This document shows positions 14,004 to 17,026 of a DNA stretch of 17,026 nt, piece after piece. The translations under genes were made by a program, and so were the position numbers. Location: the NCBI GenBank assembly GCA_043718065.1, contig JAYSWJ010000329.1, positions 1 to 17,026 of the forward strand, read 5' to 3'. Position 1 is the first letter of the stretch. Each line of letters opens with the position of its first letter. Under the pieces are notes generated by a model. That model was not told the DNA's origin. It ran no database searches and worked only from the letters and a program-made list of their open reading frames with translations. The stretch comes from JAAFIP01 sp043718065 (GTDB taxonomy: Bacteria > Pseudomonadota > Gammaproteobacteria > Burkholderiales > Burkholderiaceae_C).

Positions 14004-14204
14004 CTTATTTTCATATAAAACTTGCTGTTTTTTAATGTTTTTGTTGTCTAGCTGGTGCGGGAGATTACAGACTGTAGCTAGTAGGCTGGCAGTGGGTGCA
14101 CTAGCTTGGCCACAGCCAGTTTACTATGCAGATAGTTAGCTTTGGCACTGAGAAGTCTGTCAATTAGCCTAGTTTTGATTGTTAATTCCAATTGAAATAT
14201 GCCC

Positions 14205-14233
14205 TTGACGGAATATTCCATAGAGGTTATATT
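14205..14233 (+). promoter_or_regulatory. Sigma70 promoter of the toxin-antitoxin operon
   Basis: TTGACG (-35, 14205-14210), a spacer of exactly 17 bases, and TATATT (-10, 14228-14233). A start site about seven bases after the -10 box falls on the ATG at 14240, so the toxin message is probably leaderless or nearly so; no good SD precedes that ATG. Confidence 0.8.
14210..14219. promoter_or_regulatory. Palindromic putative operator GGAATATTCC
   Basis: A perfect 10-base palindrome between the -35 and -10 boxes. This is the expected place for autorepression by the XRE-type antitoxin encoded downstream. A looser inverted repeat (TTCCAATTGAAA) lies just upstream at about 14186-14197. Confidence 0.55.
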
Positions 14234-14239
14234 TAGGCA

Positions 14240-14605
14240 ATGACTTGGGATGTTGAATACACAGACGAATTTGGCGATTGGTGGCATGCCCTCACCGAGG
14301 CAGAGCAAGAATCGTTGGCAGCGTCGGTTCAATTGCTAGAGCAACGCGGCCCGTCGTTGGGGCATCCGCACAGCAGCGGGATTAACGGGTCAAAGCACAG
14401 CCACATGCGTGAGCTGCGCACCCAACACGCGGGGCGACCGTACCGCACCCTATACGCATTTGACCCGAGACACATGGCGATTTTGTTGATTGGTGGAGAC
14501 AAAACTGGCGATAACCGTTGGTACGAAGTGAACGTGCCTATCGCTGACACACTATATGAACAGCATTTGAAGCAACTGAAACTGGAAGGAGATAAAGATG
14601 GCTAA
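14240..14605 (+). CDS. RelE/ParE-superfamily toxin, HigB/Gp49-like
   Basis: A 121-residue protein that looks like the toxin of a type II toxin-antitoxin pair of the HigB (phage Gp49-like) group, whose characterised members cut mRNA on the ribosome. Seen: DVEYTDEFGDWW at the N-terminus, GHPHSSGINGSKHSHMRELR (41-60), GRPYRTLYAFDPR (65-77), ILLIGGDKTGDNRWYE (81-96) and a C-terminal helix. The Arg/His cluster (H55, R57, R60, R66, R69) lies where HigB/RelE proteins carry basic catalytic residues. The toxin gene comes first and overlaps the XRE antitoxin gene by 8 bases, the HigBA order. Start ATG 14240; the promoter position suggests a leaderless message. It is on the opposite strand to acpS and nagZ, which points to an acquired patch. 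Toxicity is inferred. Confidence 0.88.
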   Translation: MTWDVEYTDEFGDWWHALTEAEQESLAASVQLLEQRGPSLGHPHSSGINGSKHSHMRELRTQHAGRPYRTLYAFDPRHMAILLIGGDKTGDNRWYEVNVPIADTLYEQHLKQLKLEGDKDG

Positions 14606-14906
14606 GAAATTTTCTGAACTACGCGCAGGCATGACCCCAGCAGCACGGTCGCGATCTGACGCCAAGGCCCAAGTGATGCTGGCAGAAATGCCGCTGAACG
14701 AACTGCGCCAAGCGCGGGGATTGTCACAAAAAATGCTGGCTGATGTACTGCATGTGCAGCAGCCGTCGATTGCCAAAATAGAAAAACGCACCGACATGTA
14801 TTTGTCCACCCTGCGCAGCCATATCGAAGCTATGGGCGGCCAGCTGGATATAGTGGCGCGGTTCCCTGAGGGGTCGGTAAGGATTAACAACTTTGCTGAA
14901 CTGTGA
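14598..14906 (+). CDS. XRE-family HTH antitoxin, HigA-like
   Basis: 102 residues with a Cro/C1-type helix-turn-helix at about 36-64 (LRQARGLSQKMLADVLHVQQ, then PSIAKIEKR), followed by a short C-terminal part (LDIVARFPEGSVRI). It should neutralise the upstream toxin and repress the operon, probably at the palindrome between the promoter boxes. Start ATG 14598 has AAGGAG at 14586-14591 with 6-base spacing, a much better ribosome site than the toxin has. The stronger SD would favour making antitoxin over toxin from one message. The 8-base overlap with the toxin gene indicates translational coupling. Confidence 0.9.
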   Translation: MAKKFSELRAGMTPAARSRSDAKAQVMLAEMPLNELRQARGLSQKMLADVLHVQQPSIAKIEKRTDMYLSTLRSHIEAMGGQLDIVARFPEGSVRINNFAEL

Positions 14907-14918
14907 AGATCACTTGGC

Positions 14919-15227
14919 ATGGCTAAGTCAGGCTTGTATCGTACTGTCATTGTGGAATCATTCATTCCGAATGACATATCTGGCAAACATGGCCTCGTGC
15001 ACATTCGACCGGTTTCCGGTCAAATTTTCCAACCCACCCTGCTCGTGGAATGTTCGAAGCGCTTAATGGATACGGGACGATACCCACTCGGCACGAAGTT
15101 CAAGCTCCAGGCAAAACTAACTGATCGCCTTGGTGGGACGCCATTTCTCTATTCATATCATGGCGACCCTGACGCTATCGTCTCTGACGAAGATGCAAAA
15201 TTATTCATTGCTGGCTTAAGTCATTGA
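14919..15227 (+). CDS. Small protein of unknown function downstream of toxin-antitoxin pair
   Basis: 102 residues, not recognised. It starts 12 bases after the antitoxin stop, so it is probably in the same transcript. No signal peptide or membrane segment. The sequence looks like a folded beta-rich domain: YRTVIVESFIP, GLVHIRPVSGQ, QPTLLVECSK, YPLGTKFKLQAKL and GGTPFLYSYHGDP. The last segment and the VECSK block look like conserved motifs of a small domain that I cannot name. The start at 14919 has only a weak GAAG. It could be a third component of the toxin-antitoxin operon or an unrelated passenger gene. Confidence 0.7.
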   Translation: MAKSGLYRTVIVESFIPNDISGKHGLVHIRPVSGQIFQPTLLVECSKRLMDTGRYPLGTKFKLQAKLTDRLGGTPFLYSYHGDPDAIVSDEDAKLFIAGLSH

Positions 15228-15293
15228 AGTATTTCTATAGCTGTCGATAATTTCCAAAGCTGAATATCACAAACTACTCTTATGTAAGACACC

Positions 15294-15776
15294 ATGACCA
15301 AATACGCAAAAATCGCTTCACTTGCTGCTGCACACTCAGAGCGCCACTTTGCACACAAGGATAAATGTCGGCAAGTTGCCAACCGGATACTAGATCAATT
15401 CTGCAAATACTTGGAAGCTCCGCCAAATACGCTCCAGTTCGTTGAACTCAATGAGGAACTTAATTCGAGTCGCAAGCTGATCGATCAGCCAACTCTAAAG
15501 CTAGGTGATAACGACTATTGGTACTTTGGTCTGCGTGTTCACTTTAAAGATCAAAGGTATCTCGCCTTTTCCAACTCTACTCTTAAGTTTGGTCTTAAAG
15601 TTGCAGGGACAAGTTGCTCTGTGAAGCTTGATTCCACCACCATTGTTGATCTCCTAGACATGAAAGCTCTGACTCCTGTATTTGACGATATCGTACGTGG
15701 TTACGAGAACTACTACTCTGCGAACACAACAGAAATAAGTCAAAGTATCGGATTCATCCAAATGGTTCAGCAGTAA
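15294..15776 (+). CDS. Protein of unknown function, AT-rich, likely acquired
   Basis: 160 residues, not recognised. It starts with MTKYAKIASLAAAHSERHFA; a helical N-terminal half (to about 60) is followed by a beta-rich middle (DNDYWYFGLRVHFKDQRYLA, FGLKVAGTSCSVKL) and a helical end. No signal peptide or membrane segment. Hand-counted G+C over 15301-15600 is about 44%, against about 68% in a sampled stretch of nagZ (13381-13440), and codon use is visibly different from the core genes, which supports recent transfer. It starts 66 bases after the previous gene, so it is either the end of the same operon or has its own promoter. The ORF is intact with a plausible ATG but a weak SD. Confidence 0.65.
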   Translation: MTKYAKIASLAAAHSERHFAHKDKCRQVANRILDQFCKYLEAPPNTLQFVELNEELNSSRKLIDQPTLKLGDNDYWYFGLRVHFKDQRYLAFSNSTLKFGLKVAGTSCSVKLDSTTIVDLLDMKALTPVFDDIVRGYENYYSANTTEISQSIGFIQMVQQ

Positions 15777-15937
15777 TTCATGGCCTAGTCTCCAATAATC
15801 CGCCACGTAGTGTGGTGATCTCTTTGACTCGAAATTTCAAAATAGGTAATGGCATTTAGCGTATCCATGCAAAGTTAATATTCAAAATCTGCACGTGTCT
15901 AAGCCAGATGAGCAGTAGGTGGACGTGGTTATGACGG

Positions 15938-16330
15938 CTACAACTTCTCCACCACACAAAAACTAGCCGCGTAATCCGTCTCATCCGTCACGGTGATATG
16001 CGCTGTTAGCCCCTGCGCTTCAAACCAAGTTTTCAGCTCGCCGTGCAGCGTGATCACGGGTTTGCCGCTTTCTACATTCAGCACTTCGCAATGTCGCCAT
16101 GTCATGGGCATTCGCATGCCTAGGCCTATGGCTTTGCTGAAGGATTCTTTGGCGCTAAAACGGGTGGCTAGGTAGCGCAGGCCGCGGTCGGGCCAGCGGG
16201 CGCTGCGTTGCTTCCACACTGTCATCTCGTGGTCGCTGAGGATTTTTTGCGCAAAGCGTTCGCCGTGGCGTTGTACGCTGGCGCGAATGCGGCGGATGTC
16301 GCAGACGTCGGTGCCTATGCCGTAGATCAT
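15938..16330 (-). CDS. acpS: Holo-[acyl-carrier-protein] synthase AcpS
   Basis: Transfers 4'-phosphopantetheine from CoA to acyl carrier protein, activating it for fatty-acid synthesis; works as a trimer with Mg2+. 130 residues with this start, the normal length. GIGTDVCDI (4-12) carries the first metal-binding Asp (D8), and RFSAKESFSKAIGLGM (57-72) carries the conserved Glu (E62) and Lys. The C-terminus HITVTDETDYAASFCVVE is typical. Start: ATG 16330 begins MIYGIGTD, as in the family. A GTG at 16381 would add 17 non-conserved residues. The ATG overlaps the TGA of a 33-codon ORF that runs up to the pdxJ stop. Downstream, nagZ is displaced by the accessory patch. Confidence 0.94.
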   Translation of the reverse strand: MIYGIGTDVCDIRRIRASVQRHGERFAQKILSDHEMTVWKQRSARWPDRGLRYLATRFSAKESFSKAIGLGMRMPMTWRHCEVLNVESGKPVITLHGELKTWFEAQGLTAHITVTDETDYAASFCVVEKL

Positions 16331-16428
16331 TTGCTGTAGACCATGTTGCACAGCAGCGCAGCGCAGCGCACAGCGGCGCACGGGCCGTGACTATCGGCAA
16401 GCAGTACGGGGCAAGACATGTGGGTCAT
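16327..16428 (-). CDS. Possible 33-codon ORF bridging pdxJ and acpS
   Basis: ATG at 16428 overlaps the pdxJ TGA (ATGA), and the frame runs without a stop to TGA at 16329-16327, which overlaps the acpS ATG (ATGA again). It begins MTHMSCPVLLADSHG and is Cys/Ala-rich with four Cys. It may be a coupling relay that carries ribosomes from pdxJ to acpS rather than a functional peptide, or a coincidence. It has no SD of its own. Confidence 0.35.
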   Translation of the reverse strand: MTHMSCPVLLADSHGPCAAVRCAALLCNMVYSK

Positions 16429-17026
16429 GCAAACGCCTTGTGGATGCACTGCTGGTACGCAGCCACGGCGCTGGCGTAGCCCATCTCTAACGCGTCGGCT
16501 ACAAAGGCATGGCCGATGGAGACTTCTTGCACCCCGGGGACGGCTTTTAGAAAGGTGGCTAAGTTATCGCGGTTTAAGTCGTGGCCTGCGTTGATGCCCA
16601 AGCCTACGGCTTGCGCTGCCATAGCGGTAGCCGTAAAGCCAGCCAGTACCTGCGTCTCGCGCGGGGTGCCCCAAGCGCTGGCCCAGGTTTCGGTGTACAA
16701 CTCTACGCGGTCGGCACCTAGGGCTTTAGCCAGCGCCATCTGCGCGGGCACGGGGTCCATGAACAGGCTGACGCGTACGCCCAGGGCGTGGCATTCGTCG
16801 ATGAGGGGTTGCAGGCGGGCGGCATCTTGCGGGAAGGTCCAGCCGTGGTCGCTGGTGGACTGGCCCTCAGAGTCGGGCACAAAGGTGGCTTGGTGGGGCT
16901 TCATGCCCTGCTGGTACAGGGTACGAACAAAGTCCATCAGGTTGTGAAACGGGTTGCCTTCGATGTTGTACTCGCGCGCGGGCCACAGGCGCATCAGCTC
17001 GGCTATGTCGAACACGTCTTGCTTGC
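16425..17026 (-). CDS. pdxJ: Pyridoxine 5'-phosphate synthase PdxJ (N-terminus outside window)
   Basis: Condenses 1-deoxy-D-xylulose 5-phosphate with 3-amino-2-oxopropyl phosphate to pyridoxine 5'-phosphate in de novo vitamin B6 synthesis. The frame is open to the window edge (visible start KQDVFDIAELM); the GTG at 17015 is internal. About 199 of the usual ~250 residues are visible. TIM-barrel motifs of the family are present: EYNIEGNP, ATFVPDSEGQSTSDHGW, VSLFMDPV, DRVELYTE, GINAGHDLNRDN and VQEVSIGHAFVADALEMG. In E. coli the loop reads LVPE where this one has FVPD, which I believe is usual for the Comamonadaceae form. It is co-directional with acpS and probably co-transcribed with it. Confidence 0.95.
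   Translation of the reverse strand, partial: KQDVFDIAELMRLWPAREYNIEGNPFHNLMDFVRTLYQQGMKPHQATFVPDSEGQSTSDHGWTFPQDAARLQPLIDECHALGVRVSLFMDPVPAQMALAKALGADRVELYTETWASAWGTPRETQVLAGFTATAMAAQAVGLGINAGHDLNRDNLATFLKAVPGVQEVSIGHAFVADALEMGYASAVAAYQQCIHKAFA

Larger units (their letters stand above)
13929..14239. other. 311-base intergenic region with repeat copy and toxin-antitoxin promoter
   Basis: Lies between the divergent nagZ and toxin genes. It holds repeat family A copy 3 (13957-14003), an AT-rich stretch (14004-14045), an unassigned part (14046-14200) and the toxin-antitoxin promoter (14205-14233). A minus-strand frame at 14078-14332 is not credible because it runs antisense through that promoter and the toxin start. 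Confidence 0.6.

Noticed and set aside
14078..14332. 84-codon minus-strand frame upstream of the toxin
   Set aside because: It runs through the toxin-antitoxin promoter and the toxin start, has no SD, and resembles no family.
15793..15825. CCAC-GTAGT-GTGG inverted repeat after the last patch gene
   Set aside because: A four-base stem is not meaningful; no T tract and no attachment-site features.

Overview
The window looks like chromosomal DNA of a betaproteobacterium of the order Burkholderiales, most likely Comamonadaceae (Rhodoferax/Polaromonas/Limnohabitans type). This rests on the gene content and order (two M16 peptidase genes and rsmD divergent from ftsY; pdxJ-acpS next to nagZ), on the RNase E C-terminal style, on a DksA with a degenerate zinc finger beside a CobW-type GTPase, and on short dispersed repeats of a kind I remember from Comamonadaceae. 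No rRNA, tRNA, IS element or CRISPR array was seen.

Layout. 1-1954 (+): the 3' part of rne, with an Arg/Gly-rich scaffold tail and an exact 30-bp tandem repeat, closed by a strong terminator (1975-2010). 2192-2794 (+): a stand-alone cyclic-nucleotide-binding-domain protein. 6523-2910 (-): a tight operon of a catalytic M16 peptidase, a non-catalytic M16 partner and rsmD. rsmD probably starts at a TTG that overlaps the M16 stop codon. 6553-7803 (+): ftsY, which carries an unusual in-frame insertion in its GTPase domain. 9890-7950 (-): a large STAS-domain protein. 11178-9961 (-): dksA with a histone H1-like tail. 12487-11366 (-): a CobW/COG0523 GTPase with a His-rich loop. 13928-12846 (-): nagZ. 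14240-15776 (+): an accessory patch made of a HigBA-type toxin-antitoxin pair and two unrecognised genes. 17026-15938 (-): pdxJ (cut by the window edge) and acpS.

How the genes fit together. Most are housekeeping: RNA turnover (RNase E), rRNA methylation (RsmD), membrane protein targeting (FtsY), cell-wall recycling (NagZ), PLP synthesis (PdxJ), acyl-carrier-protein activation (AcpS), the stringent response (DksA) and metal handling (CobW type). The 2-kb patch at 13929-15937 lies between acpS and nagZ, on the opposite strand to both, and its last gene is clearly AT-richer. It looks like acquired DNA that separated a pdxJ-acpS-nagZ arrangement.

The most interesting signals are two cases where repeated DNA seems to have become protein. 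(1) A short dispersed repeat is present three times (4987-5037, 7862-7908, 13957-14003). One copy lies inside the start of the non-catalytic M16 gene and encodes its signal peptide. (2) A GC-rich palindromic element appears to be inserted in frame in ftsY (about 7411-7515), adding roughly 30-35 residues between two conserved GTPase segments. Also notable are a near-perfect sigma70 promoter with a palindromic operator that predicts a leaderless toxin mRNA, a STAS protein with an apparent internal duplication, and a 33-codon ORF that exactly bridges pdxJ and acpS with ATGA overlaps at both ends.
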